A stretch of 64,000 bases of DNA, from contig DASUNM010000023.1 of NCBI GenBank assembly GCA_036277115.1, positions 558,001 through 622,000 on the forward strand, written 5' to 3'. Position 1 is the stretch's first letter; every line of letters starts with the position of its first letter. Made by a program: the position numbers and the translations under genes. The DNA comes from Pyrinomonadaceae bacterium. Lineage in GTDB: Bacteria; Acidobacteriota; Blastocatellia; Pyrinomonadales; Pyrinomonadaceae. The notes below the pieces were generated by a model that saw nothing but the letters and a program-made list of their open reading frames with translations, did no database searches and had not been told where the DNA came from. Shown here one piece after another: positions 26,320 through 34,359 of the stretch.

Positions 26320-26802
26320 CTAGTTCAACGAGCCGAACTGCTTAACGATCTCTTCGCGTATCTGCTGCGGCGACAACCCGCGTTTTTGCAGGTTGTAAGC
26401 GATCAAAACCTCGTCCACGCAGACGGCGCAATGGGCTGCGTGATCGTCGACGTAACAGCTGTGCAGACTCTTGTGGCCAAGGCCGCGATCGCAGTGACAG
26501 TAGCAAGGCAATTGCGCGAGCAACTGCGGCGCCTCGCGCGCGATGCGGTAAGCATCACGCGTCTTACCTATAAATTTTTCCGGTTCAAGCGTGGCTGCCA
26601 GGCTGATTCGTGGTGGCTCTGTTTCGTAGTGAGCGGGGATTGATTTCGCGTCTGATGAAGCTGGCGCGGATTGATGCTCGTCAGGGCGTGCCGCTTGTTC
26701 TGTTTGTGCCGGCTGACCTTGTCCGCAACTCAAAGCAACCGCCGCGAGCGCGACAGCCGCAACTCCAATAATCACGAAAGTAAGTGATCTTTTCATACTC
26801 AT
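26320..26802 (-). CDS. PCYCGC-type lipoprotein
   Basis: A 160-residue protein from the ATG at 26802. A lipoprotein signal ('ALAAVALSCGQ') gives a lipidated Cys. The conserved part holds 'AQLPCYCHCDRGLGHKSLHSCYV' in pieces, matching the PCYCGC motif family, with a further 'HCAVCVDE' pair. The Cys/His pattern suggests metal binding at the membrane. The N-terminal linker (Ala/Pro/Ser/Glu-rich) is disordered. It lies between DUF4198 and the His-rich outer-membrane protein, all on one strand. Confidence 0.85.
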   Translation of the reverse strand: MSMKRSLTFVIIGVAAVALAAVALSCGQGQPAQTEQAARPDEHQSAPASSDAKSIPAHYETEPPRISLAATLEPEKFIGKTRDAYRIAREAPQLLAQLPCYCHCDRGLGHKSLHSCYVDDHAAHCAVCVDEVLIAYNLQKRGLSPQQIREEIVKQFGSLN

Positions 26803-26896
26803 GTCTCTTCGATGCTCGATTCCCACACGCGGGTGGTACTGATTAATGCATGTGATCGTGCGGTCCGCTAAACCGTCGTACCTAATGGCGATATGC

Positions 26897-28534
26897 TCAG
26901 TGACCGACGTGGCTACTCATGTTCATCTTCGCCGGTCTCAAACGCATAAAGATTTTCCACGAAACCGGATTGTCGCCGTAAATGCCGTCGAGGATCGCAG
27001 GTTTTGAATAGAACGTCACGTCACCGCCAACCGCCAACGAGACTTTATCTGTGTTCCAGAGGTCGCGCGCGCCACCAAAGGTAAATGCGCCGATACGAAA
27101 TACCGGGTGGTGCTGCGCGATTCCCAGCAGTGCACGATCGGACGGTCGGAGCAGATCGTCTTTGTCGACTAACTCCAGTCGTGTGTACAGATAATTCTTG
27201 TCGATAAACTGGACCGTTGATTCGGCGACGTAACTGTTCAGATTAATGATGCCGTCGTGATGGCCGCTCACGTGATTGCGGCCCCAAACGAACGCCGACG
27301 CCCAGTTGCCGCGCTTGAACTTACGATTGTACTGAAGCGATGCCGTGGTCCGCCGCACATCAACTTCAGGTTCGTTCCCTTCCGGGCTTCGCAAGAATCC
27401 GTGACTGACCTGCAGCGCCCAGTTTCGGTTCGGCATAAACCACAAACGCGCTGCGCGCGAGTTCCACTTGTGCGCGTCAAAGTCATACCGATTTTCGTCC
27501 GGCTCGCGCCCGTTGAAGATCGAACCTTCAAGTTTGAACCAGCGATAGGTAAATCCCGTGGTCAACACCCCGAAGGTGATGTGTGTCGAATCCTGAAGGT
27601 GATGCGCGAGTGACGCCGCCGAATTTTCCGAAGCGGACGCGCGGTGCATGAACGGGACCGGCCCCAGCGCCGGTTCGCCCGGATAACCAAAGTACGTGAA
27701 CCAGGTGCCGCGTTCACCGAGCGGGTGCGTGTACTGCGCCGATAATTCCATGAACAAGTCGTGAGGATGCTGGCGATCGATTATCGGCTGGCCTTTGTAT
27801 GTCTCGCCGGTTTGAAACAGTAGCGGCGAACCGCCGGGCGGAAACGTGAACGGTTCAGCGCTGAACATTCCGCGCAGCTGCAAAGTGCCACGGCCCAGTT
27901 TGCGAAAAGCCATCGGCATAAACCAATTCGCTGATTCGAATTTTGTCACGCCCCGCGGTCCGCCCTGCGCATTCACGTTCACAAATACGTTGTAGTGAAG
28001 CATCAACAGCCAGTCGTTCCTGGTCCAATGATGCATATACATCGGCGCCGAGGAAGGCTGCGACGCCGTCCCTGACGCCATCGCCCCCATCGACATAACG
28101 TTCTTGTCGCTTGAGCCAACCCGAATTCCCATATCGTCGCCGCTCATCACCAGCATCGCCGGCAAAGGTGACAAGAGCTTGGTCGGGTCGACCTTCTGGA
28201 TCGGAAGATGTTGATGCGGCGTCTGTGTCGGTATCAGCACTTCAGGCGAAGGCGTCGCTGCGGGCATGTGTTGATGCGGAGTCGCTGAAGGCGAAGCCGC
28301 GGGCATCGGCATTCCCGGCGTGTGCTGGTGCGGAGTCGCCGCCGGAGAAGCAGCCGGCGCCGGCTTCGGACTGACCGGCGTATGTACGTGAGGCGGAATC
28401 GGCGACGGCGAAGCAGCAGGCTTTGGCTTTGGGGCGGGCTTGCCATGGCCCTCGTGCTGCGCCAATCCACTGCCGACAAAAATCAACGACAACAATGCCA
28501 CCAACAAAACAACGGAAACTTTTGGACGGCTCAT
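26897..28534 (-). CDS. Outer-membrane protein with His/Pro-rich N-terminal repeats
   Basis: A 545-residue exported protein from the ATG at 28534 (GGAGTAA upstream). After the signal peptide comes a 100-residue low-complexity region with repeats 'PHVHTP', 'PHQHTPGMPMP', 'PHQHMP' and 'PHQHLP', each offering His (and Met) for Cu binding. The remaining 400 residues look like a beta-barrel or solute-facing outer-membrane protein, with 'MYMHHWTRNDWLLMLHYNVF' and 'IIDRQHPHDLFMELSAQYTH'. It may serve copper binding or efflux across the outer membrane. The repeats also produce long spurious frames on the other strand. Confidence 0.8.
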   Translation of the reverse strand: MSRPKVSVVLLVALLSLIFVGSGLAQHEGHGKPAPKPKPAASPSPIPPHVHTPVSPKPAPAASPAATPHQHTPGMPMPAASPSATPHQHMPAATPSPEVLIPTQTPHQHLPIQKVDPTKLLSPLPAMLVMSGDDMGIRVGSSDKNVMSMGAMASGTASQPSSAPMYMHHWTRNDWLLMLHYNVFVNVNAQGGPRGVTKFESANWFMPMAFRKLGRGTLQLRGMFSAEPFTFPPGGSPLLFQTGETYKGQPIIDRQHPHDLFMELSAQYTHPLGERGTWFTYFGYPGEPALGPVPFMHRASASENSAASLAHHLQDSTHITFGVLTTGFTYRWFKLEGSIFNGREPDENRYDFDAHKWNSRAARLWFMPNRNWALQVSHGFLRSPEGNEPEVDVRRTTASLQYNRKFKRGNWASAFVWGRNHVSGHHDGIINLNSYVAESTVQFIDKNYLYTRLELVDKDDLLRPSDRALLGIAQHHPVFRIGAFTFGGARDLWNTDKVSLAVGGDVTFYSKPAILDGIYGDNPVSWKIFMRLRPAKMNMSSHVGH

Positions 28535-28613
28535 TTCACTTACTCCAACTACGCGGGGAGAGAATTTGGGTGCGGCCCGAACTTGGCGCCGCACCCAACG
28601 AATAACCGCATCG

Positions 28614-28898
28614 CTACGGTTTAGTTTTGCCGTCCTTGTGCTTCGAATGGTTCATCTCACATGAATCACCGGAACAGCAGCAGCATTCGTGACCTTCAGA
28701 TTTAACGGCGCCTGCTTTCTTCTCGCCGTCTTTCATCATCGGACACGAATCGCCTTTGCAGCAGTCCATGGCCACGCAACAACATTCTGCCTTCTTGTTC
28801 GGGTCGCTTTGCGTGTTGGTTTGCGCATACGCGATACCCGCCACTGCGATTGAGAGCCCCAGCACGAGGCCCAGAGTAAAGCCTTTTATGTTTTTCAT
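28614..28898 (-). CDS. Small Cys/Met/His-rich exported protein, likely metal-binding
   Basis: A 94-residue exported protein from the ATG at 28898. The signal peptide ends 'AGIAYA', and the mature part is dense in Cys: 'ECCCVAMDCCKGDSCPMM' and 'HECCCCSGDSCEMNHSKH'. This is a two-module thiolate-rich sequence fit for soft metals such as Cu+ or Ag+. The two modules share a 'CC.GDSC.M' pattern, suggesting internal duplication. It begins 80 bp before the His-rich outer-membrane gene on the same strand. Confidence 0.8.
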   Translation of the reverse strand: MKNIKGFTLGLVLGLSIAVAGIAYAQTNTQSDPNKKAECCCVAMDCCKGDSCPMMKDGEKKAGAVKSEGHECCCCSGDSCEMNHSKHKDGKTKP

Positions 28899-29005
28899 TT
28901 TCGTCTCCTGCAAAAAAGATCATTGCCTGATAGCAGCGAAGACACTGCTACCCGTCAGAACCACCTGCGTGAGCGGGTGGCTAAACATTACCTGCAGGCA
29001 GACTT

Positions 29006-29485
29006 CTAGATTAGAAAGGCACAACCGCGGAGGTATAGGTGATGTTTATCCGGCAACCGCAGAGGAACATCAGGCGGCGTCGGGGATAAATTCGCGAGGG
29101 CGAACGAAGTCGAATCATTGGGCGCGAGGACGCTCGCGTCATCGTGCGTTTGATTGCGAGAGCTGGTCACAAATAACCCGTTCACGAGCGGGCAACAGCT
29201 CATCGCGTCTGGTCGACCGGGTCTCGGAGTATTTCGTTGCTCGAAGGCTTTGGTGATTTGTGGACGTGAATTCGCTTCTTTCTGCGCGCGGCGGCCCTGC
29301 TTTGCGTGACAAGCGGCATGCTGTGATGCGCCCATCTCGCCGTGGTTCGTTGAATCAGCGGCCGCAGAATCGCCGGCAGCGGCGTGCGTAGCCTGCGCGG
29401 AGCGCACCAGCACGCAACCCGCACCGGCGCACCAAAGCATCAGGGTGATGGCCAGAGCCTTGAAAAGTTTCGCGCCCGAATTCAC
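29006..29485 (-). CDS. Exported protein of unknown function in the metal-handling run
   Basis: A 159-residue protein starting at GTG 29485 with GAGGAG some 14 nt upstream. A hydrophobic leader ('LFKALAITLMLWCAGAGCV') is followed by a polar region with His and Cys ('NHGEMGASQHAACHAKQ', 'AMSCCPLV') and a C-terminal 'LPDKHHLYLRGCAFLI'. No family recognised. It heads the same-strand series that continues with the Cys-rich and His-rich proteins. Confidence 0.5.
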   Translation of the reverse strand: MNSGAKLFKALAITLMLWCAGAGCVLVRSAQATHAAAGDSAAADSTNHGEMGASQHAACHAKQGRRAQKEANSRPQITKAFEQRNTPRPGRPDAMSCCPLVNGLFVTSSRNQTHDDASVLAPNDSTSFALANLSPTPPDVPLRLPDKHHLYLRGCAFLI

Positions 29486-29534
29486 GTCAGCAGTCTACTC
29501 CTCGCGTAGATTTATTGTCGAGCAACCCAATAAA

Positions 29535-30614
29535 TCATGGGAATCGCGGAATATCCTTTGACTGAGGGCCCTTGACCGGCTCTTCAGAACCGCTCTGCCA
29601 TTCGCCGAATTCATTGACGTAAAAGTTAATGATGCGAATCCAATTTTCGCCGACCACGGTCCGGGTGCGGTAAAAGGTCTTCTCTGTGTAAGTTGCTCTC
29701 ACCGGAAAGATAATCGTGCCGGGTCTACCGCCGCTATCGCGTGAAGCCACCCATGGGCGCGGAGCAGCGATTTCCAGCGCGGTCACATCAATCGTCATCG
29801 CCCCGTCCATGCCCTTTTCGGCGGGCTTTTCGCCTTTGTCGCAGCGGATAATTTTCTTGAGCAGTTCGGCTGAGGGACGCGCTCCGTTTTTAACCCGAGT
29901 TTGCTGAACTGGACAATCGAGAATGGGCCGGTCAGCCGAAAGTGTGTTGTTTTCGTCAACCGTTACTTTGCCGACCGAATTATCAACCGGCGGAGGCGCA
30001 GCCGCCGCTCCTGTTAACGGTCGTGTCCGATCTGTAAAGCACAGTCCGCCTTCCGGTTTGGTCGATGCGTATTTGTCCAGCCGCACGCGGTGGATGTAAA
30101 AGTACTTACCGGTCTTATCTTTCTCCAAACCGGGATTATCGTTTTCTTTAAAAGGCAGGACCGTCCCTTTGAGCCAATCGTTGATTCCGCTCCCGTCGCA
30201 TTCAACGCGGTCGCCGGGTTTGAATTTCGCACCCAATTCATTTTTTGCCGTTTCGTTTCCGGCCCGCTGAGTTTTGTCCGCTTCAAGTTGGTTTTGCGGA
30301 GGTTTAGCGGCCCCATCTTTGGACGTGCGAATATGTTTAGTCTGAACCAAAACGCCTTCAGGGTAACTCGCTTTCCATTTATCAATCAGCACGCGGGCGA
30401 GGTAGTACTCCCCTTGAAAGAGTGGCTGGTCTTTCTCTAAAAAAGGGAGCACCGTTCCCGTCATCCAATCGTTGATTCCGCTCGGATCAACTTCGACTCG
30501 GTCGCCGGGTTTGAACTTTTGCGCGACCGCCGACGAACTCGCGAATATCAAAACTACGAATGCGAGTGCGGCAAACACCACTTGTTTTCGCCAGTTTGAT
30601 TCTTGTTTTTTCAA
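29535..30614 (-). CDS. Exported protein with two duplicated 'KFKPGDRVE' SH3-like modules
   Basis: A 359-residue exported protein. The start is TTG at 30614 with GAGGAG 7 nt upstream; the signal peptide ends 'SSAVAQ'. Two tandem modules, about residues 32-95 and 128-195, share 'KFKPGDRVE.D.SGINDW..GTVLPF' and differ after that. They look like small SH3/Tudor-like barrels. The C-terminal 150 residues are an unrelated beta-rich domain with 'RPILDCPVQQTRVKNG' and 'VVGENWIRIINFYVNEFGEW'. Function unknown. Confidence 0.75.
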   Translation of the reverse strand: MKKQESNWRKQVVFAALAFVVLIFASSSAVAQKFKPGDRVEVDPSGINDWMTGTVLPFLEKDQPLFQGEYYLARVLIDKWKASYPEGVLVQTKHIRTSKDGAAKPPQNQLEADKTQRAGNETAKNELGAKFKPGDRVECDGSGINDWLKGTVLPFKENDNPGLEKDKTGKYFYIHRVRLDKYASTKPEGGLCFTDRTRPLTGAAAAPPPVDNSVGKVTVDENNTLSADRPILDCPVQQTRVKNGARPSAELLKKIIRCDKGEKPAEKGMDGAMTIDVTALEIAAPRPWVASRDSGGRPGTIIFPVRATYTEKTFYRTRTVVGENWIRIINFYVNEFGEWQSGSEEPVKGPQSKDIPRFP

Positions 30615-30699
30615 TTTGATTCTCCTCTGAATGGTCTCCTCTGCAGGGAACGCTCCAAACTATTAACTTTATTCGCTCTTCACAACTCGATCGCAGGGT

Positions 30700-33330
30700 T
30701 CATGGGCACGCCGCGCTGCTCGCATCCCTTATTCCACGCGTCGCGCACACCAGCGGCAGCTTCCAACCTTCGACCGGCGTGCCTTCAACGGTGAGATGAC
30801 TCGCGAGATAGGCAAGTCGCTGCGTCTCGGGACCACGGCCAGTCTCGAACCGCTGCTTCAAGTAGTAAGGCGGAATGGCTTGATAGTTGAGCGTGACGCG
30901 CACCACGACGATTGCGCGCGTCCGTTCGTTTAGCGGAATCCGATAAGTGAGATTGTCAGCGCCCGTTGCGCCGGACTTTCCGTTGTAGTCAGGATCGTGC
31001 TCGGCGTCGCCATGCGGTGCGGTGAATTCGGCAAGCGGTCCGTCCGTCCGCCAACCCTTCGGTAAAAAGCGATTGTTCTTCAGCGCATGATCCAGTCCGA
31101 CGAAACTCGTGGTGATCTTTCCTTCCGGGTCGGCAACGATTTCTTCGTAAATCTGCGCCTGCGACTCGTTGCTGATCGTCTGATGATGCGGTTGCCACAC
31201 CTGCTTGCGCGTGGCGGGATCGAAAAAGAATTCCGTCGGCAGAACTTCTTCACTCGTACCTTTCACGATCCCGCCGACACTGTTCGTGCGGCCTGACGCC
31301 CAGACGACATTGCCCTTTTCGTCCAGTGCTTCGAAAGTAAGAAACGCGCGACGAAATGCCACCCCGGACGGAAGACTGTGACCGGCGAGATTCTCAACAC
31401 GAACCTGCGCTTCAATGAATTGATCAGCTTGTTTTAGGGACGTAACGGAAATCTTCGCCGTCTGTTCGCGCGCCATCTCAGTGCTTGAACGTTGCGCGGT
31501 GATCAGCCCGAGCGCGCCTTGAGCGAACATATAATCGGAAGTGCGGATGCCCAGGATGTCAGGAAACTGCTGGAACATCATCTGGCCGAACTGATTCAAC
31601 GCGACCAGGGTGTGACGCGCGTATTTGGGGCGGACCTGCAAAGTGATGTCTTTGTTTGGCGCGCGGCCGTCCGTAAACGGATATGTCTCGTCTTCGATGT
31701 TCGCGATGCGAAACGAAAGATCGAGATCGCGCAGCTTCGTGGGCATGTGACAATCCTGACAGGTCTTCGCCTGCGCGCGATCGATTGGCTCGCGCTCGTT
31801 CTGGTAGACACTGTTCTGCCATTCGGGATAAGTCATCTGCTCGTGAAATTCTTTTGGCTTGCCGTTCTTGTCTTTAACCTGGCGGCCGTTCTTATCAAAA
31901 ACGGGAAGGATGACCGTGTGGCAACTGCCGCATAGCGCGGAAGTTTTAATGTGCGGCGTTTCGCGCGGAGTAATTCCGAGCGCGTTTTTCATCGGCAGTT
32001 CCGTCGGTTTCTCGTACGGCCCGTTCGTCACGTCGGGAGGGTCAAGTTTGAACTTGCCGGTGAAAGTTTCCGGCTTGCCGAGGTCATCTTTCGAAATGCG
32101 ATGGCAGGCGCTGCAAGAGACGCCGTCGCGCGCCAGCGCGCCATACTTTCCATCCGGCTCGTCCGGCAGCGCATAAACCATATCGTGCGCGAACGGCTTG
32201 CCTTTGTCAGATTCGACCTGACGCTGGCCCATCACGCCGTGACATCGGTAACAAGTGTTGTCGAAGAATGACGCCTGCGACGGATAAAGAGTCTTTTCCG
32301 ACTCGAGCTGGGCGTGAAAAATCGGATCGCGACCCGACAGGCCCATCAGCGAAGCGCGCCACTCTGTGTACTGCGAAAGATTGACTGGCTTGTTTCCGTA
32401 AGCGCCGTACTGCAGAGCCATGTTCTCGGGAGACGCGCCATGACAACCCAGGCATTGGCTCGACGTGAGGAACCCTTTCGGTCCGCCGGCTTCGGGAATA
32501 ACGTGATCCAAAGCTTCGCCGGGAAAACTTTTAACCGACTTCGAAGAAACGATTGGCAGTCCGGCAAACAGTTTCAGGAAATTCGGATCCGGACTTTCCC
32601 GCGGCTTCGCAAATTGACCCACCGCAAACGGACTGGTTTCCGCCATCTGCTGATGTTCGTTCTTGGGGTCCTGGAAGACGGCGCCCGGAAGCGGCGGCGG
32701 CGACGCAATTCTGAAAGTGATCGGATCGTGTTCGACGTTTCGCAGATCGATGAATGTCGATTCCTTCGCCGCTGACGCGTGACAGCGCAAACAGTAAAGA
32801 CCAAAACCTGAGTCTGGATAATCGATGGCGGGATTGTCAGGCGTGTAGCCCGGCGCATGATAAGACCAGTACCAACCGTCGAATGACGCTTTGCGGTCTT
32901 TGACCATCACCGTCCAGCCGCGCAGCTTTGCATCCTGTTTGGCGGGATCGCGAAACATCTCTTTGACGATTACCGCGCCGTCGGCAATCTCGCCTTCACG
33001 ATTTCTTTTCTTGAGCCAGTCCCAGGCCTCCGGCGAATAGAAAATCTTGACGGCGTTGTGCGTGCCGAACGATTTGCCCGCGATGAAAGGGCCTGTGTTG
33101 CGGATTTCGCGATCGTTGACCCATTTTTGATAACAACGCTTTTCAAGAAATGCGTAGAGTGTCTTCTGGAAAGCCTTCGCGCCGACTTCGCTCGGACGCG
33201 GCAATGGAAAAGCGATGTCGCACGGGGCAGTCTGATCGTACTGTTGAGCATCGCTCGTCAGGGTCAACGCGAGCGTGCCGATCAGTAGAAACGTCAGGAT
33301 CGCAACTTTAAGAATGGTGCGGGGGGTCAT
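30700..33330 (-). CDS. Exported multihaem cytochrome c with cytochrome P460-like N-terminus
   Basis: An 876-residue exported protein. The N-terminal 200 residues carry 'LRGWTVMVKDRKASFDGWYW' and 'GLYCLRCHASAAKE', matching the cytochrome P460 pattern with its single haem c. The central part has five more CxxCH sites: 'CLGCHG', 'CYRCHG', 'CSACHR', 'CGSCHT' and 'CQDCHM'. The C-terminal third has no haem motifs and resembles a beta-sandwich domain ('VENLAGHSLPSGVAFRRAFL'). With six haem sites it could carry out extracytoplasmic electron transfer or oxidise an N-compound. It stands alone; no partner redox gene is adjacent. Confidence 0.85.
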   Translation of the reverse strand: MTPRTILKVAILTFLLIGTLALTLTSDAQQYDQTAPCDIAFPLPRPSEVGAKAFQKTLYAFLEKRCYQKWVNDREIRNTGPFIAGKSFGTHNAVKIFYSPEAWDWLKKRNREGEIADGAVIVKEMFRDPAKQDAKLRGWTVMVKDRKASFDGWYWSYHAPGYTPDNPAIDYPDSGFGLYCLRCHASAAKESTFIDLRNVEHDPITFRIASPPPLPGAVFQDPKNEHQQMAETSPFAVGQFAKPRESPDPNFLKLFAGLPIVSSKSVKSFPGEALDHVIPEAGGPKGFLTSSQCLGCHGASPENMALQYGAYGNKPVNLSQYTEWRASLMGLSGRDPIFHAQLESEKTLYPSQASFFDNTCYRCHGVMGQRQVESDKGKPFAHDMVYALPDEPDGKYGALARDGVSCSACHRISKDDLGKPETFTGKFKLDPPDVTNGPYEKPTELPMKNALGITPRETPHIKTSALCGSCHTVILPVFDKNGRQVKDKNGKPKEFHEQMTYPEWQNSVYQNEREPIDRAQAKTCQDCHMPTKLRDLDLSFRIANIEDETYPFTDGRAPNKDITLQVRPKYARHTLVALNQFGQMMFQQFPDILGIRTSDYMFAQGALGLITAQRSSTEMAREQTAKISVTSLKQADQFIEAQVRVENLAGHSLPSGVAFRRAFLTFEALDEKGNVVWASGRTNSVGGIVKGTSEEVLPTEFFFDPATRKQVWQPHHQTISNESQAQIYEEIVADPEGKITTSFVGLDHALKNNRFLPKGWRTDGPLAEFTAPHGDAEHDPDYNGKSGATGADNLTYRIPLNERTRAIVVVRVTLNYQAIPPYYLKQRFETGRGPETQRLAYLASHLTVEGTPVEGWKLPLVCATRGIRDASSAACP

Positions 33331-33410
33331 AGATGTCGTCGCAGCGGGCGGCGTACATACTAATTTAGTTTGTTCGGGCCGGAAAGAAGAATTTTCCGTT
33401 TGCTTTTCTT

Positions 33411-33501
33411 TATGTGTCTCTGTGTATCTCTGTCTCTCTGTGGTTACTGATCGTTACTCACCACGGAGACACGGAGATATCACTGAGGCGCACCGAGAAA
33501 A
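33411..33501. repeat. CTCTGTGT/ACACGGAG dispersed inverted repeat, copy 1
   Basis: Left arm made of CTCTGTGT-type 8-bp units ('gtgtctctgtgtatctctgtctctctgtgg'), short loop, right arm 'ccacggagacacggagatatcactgaggcgcaccgag'. The whole can fold into a long imperfect hairpin. Other copies are at 35141, 35871 and 48653. It lies in the 257-bp gap between the multihaem gene and the Popeye-like gene, which are transcribed apart. Confidence 0.8.
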
Positions 33502-33587
33502 GCGATCAGGATTAGGGGCTTGCGCGTCAAAATTCTGAATGGCAAGATGCCGGTTCAGTTCGCGGACGTGACCGCGGGCTCTTCCCG

Positions 33588-34322
33588 ATGGATTACACAC
33601 TCTTAATCGGTCAGCTCTCCGGGCACCTTGCTTCCATCCTGACGATGATCGCGTATCTGTTACGCGACATTCTCTGGCTGCGCTTTCTCACAATCCTCTC
33701 GTGTTTTGCCGGCATCATTTTCAACTATGTCGTGCCCGCGACGCCTTTGTGGACGGTGATTTGGTGGAACGTGCTGTTCGCGGTCATTAACATTGTCCAA
33801 ATCGCCATCATCATCCGCGAACGTACCGGAATCGACTTCACTGAAGAAGAAAAGGAACTGCACGACACGCTCTTCAAGAATTTCGCGCCGTTTGAGTTCA
33901 TGAAGTTGATGCGCATCGGTCACTGGCGACAGGTTGCGCCCGGCGACATCCTGGCGGTTGAAGGACAGACGCTCGATGAAGTGATGATGATTTACAACGG
34001 GCGGCTTTCGGTCGAACGCGGCGGCCAGGTGTTCGCGGAGTTGCTGGACGGCAACTTCATCGGCGAAGTGAGTTTCATCAGCGGCGGCGCCGCGACCGCG
34101 ACCGTGCGCGCCGTTGAACCAACGCGTTACCTGGCCTGGTCAAAGAAAGAGATCGACGGGCTTCTGAATCGGAATCCCACCATGCGGCTGGCCATGCAGG
34201 CGCTGTTAAGCAGCGATTTGAGCAGAAAGCTAGCGCGACGTGCGCCGTCGTTTGAAGCCAAGATTCCGGTGATTGTCAGCACCGAGAGCGGTAGCGATCG
34301 CATCGACAAGCGGTCTGGTTAG
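33588..34322 (+). CDS. Popeye-like membrane protein with cyclic-nucleotide-binding-like domain
   Basis: A 244-residue protein. Three transmembrane helices (about residues 10-30, 32-50 and 56-78) precede a linker and a cNMP-binding-like barrel (about 105-205): 'QVAPGDILAVEGQTLDEVMMIYNGRLSVERGGQVFAELLDGNFIGEVSF' in pieces shows the phosphate-cassette region 'FIGEVSFISGG'. This matches bacterial Popeye-domain proteins. The ligand Arg of a canonical cassette is not clear, so cNMP binding is uncertain. The last 16 or so residues are encoded by a dispersed repeat (34275-34357). Confidence 0.85.
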   Translation: MDYTLLIGQLSGHLASILTMIAYLLRDILWLRFLTILSCFAGIIFNYVVPATPLWTVIWWNVLFAVINIVQIAIIIRERTGIDFTEEEKELHDTLFKNFAPFEFMKLMRIGHWRQVAPGDILAVEGQTLDEVMMIYNGRLSVERGGQVFAELLDGNFIGEVSFISGGAATATVRAVEPTRYLAWSKKEIDGLLNRNPTMRLAMQALLSSDLSRKLARRAPSFEAKIPVIVSTESGSDRIDKRSG

Positions 34323-34357
34323 TCGGAAGGGGTCAGGTCGGTACCTCCCGGTACTGA
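34275..34357. repeat. GTCAGTACC-family palindrome, decayed copy 3, overlapping a gene's 3' end
   Basis: Reads GTCAGCACCGAGAGCGGTAGCGATCG on the left and GGTACCTCCCGGTACTGAA on the right, the same order as 1105-1173 and 1648-1752. Its left third is translated as the C-terminus of the Popeye-like protein and supplies its stop codon. Confidence 0.6.
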
Positions 34358-34359
34358 AA

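Noticed and set aside
28111..28664. Several plus-strand frames opposite the His/Pro-rich region
   Set aside because: They arise from the low-complexity repeats of the minus-strand gene and have no ribosome sites or recognisable domains.
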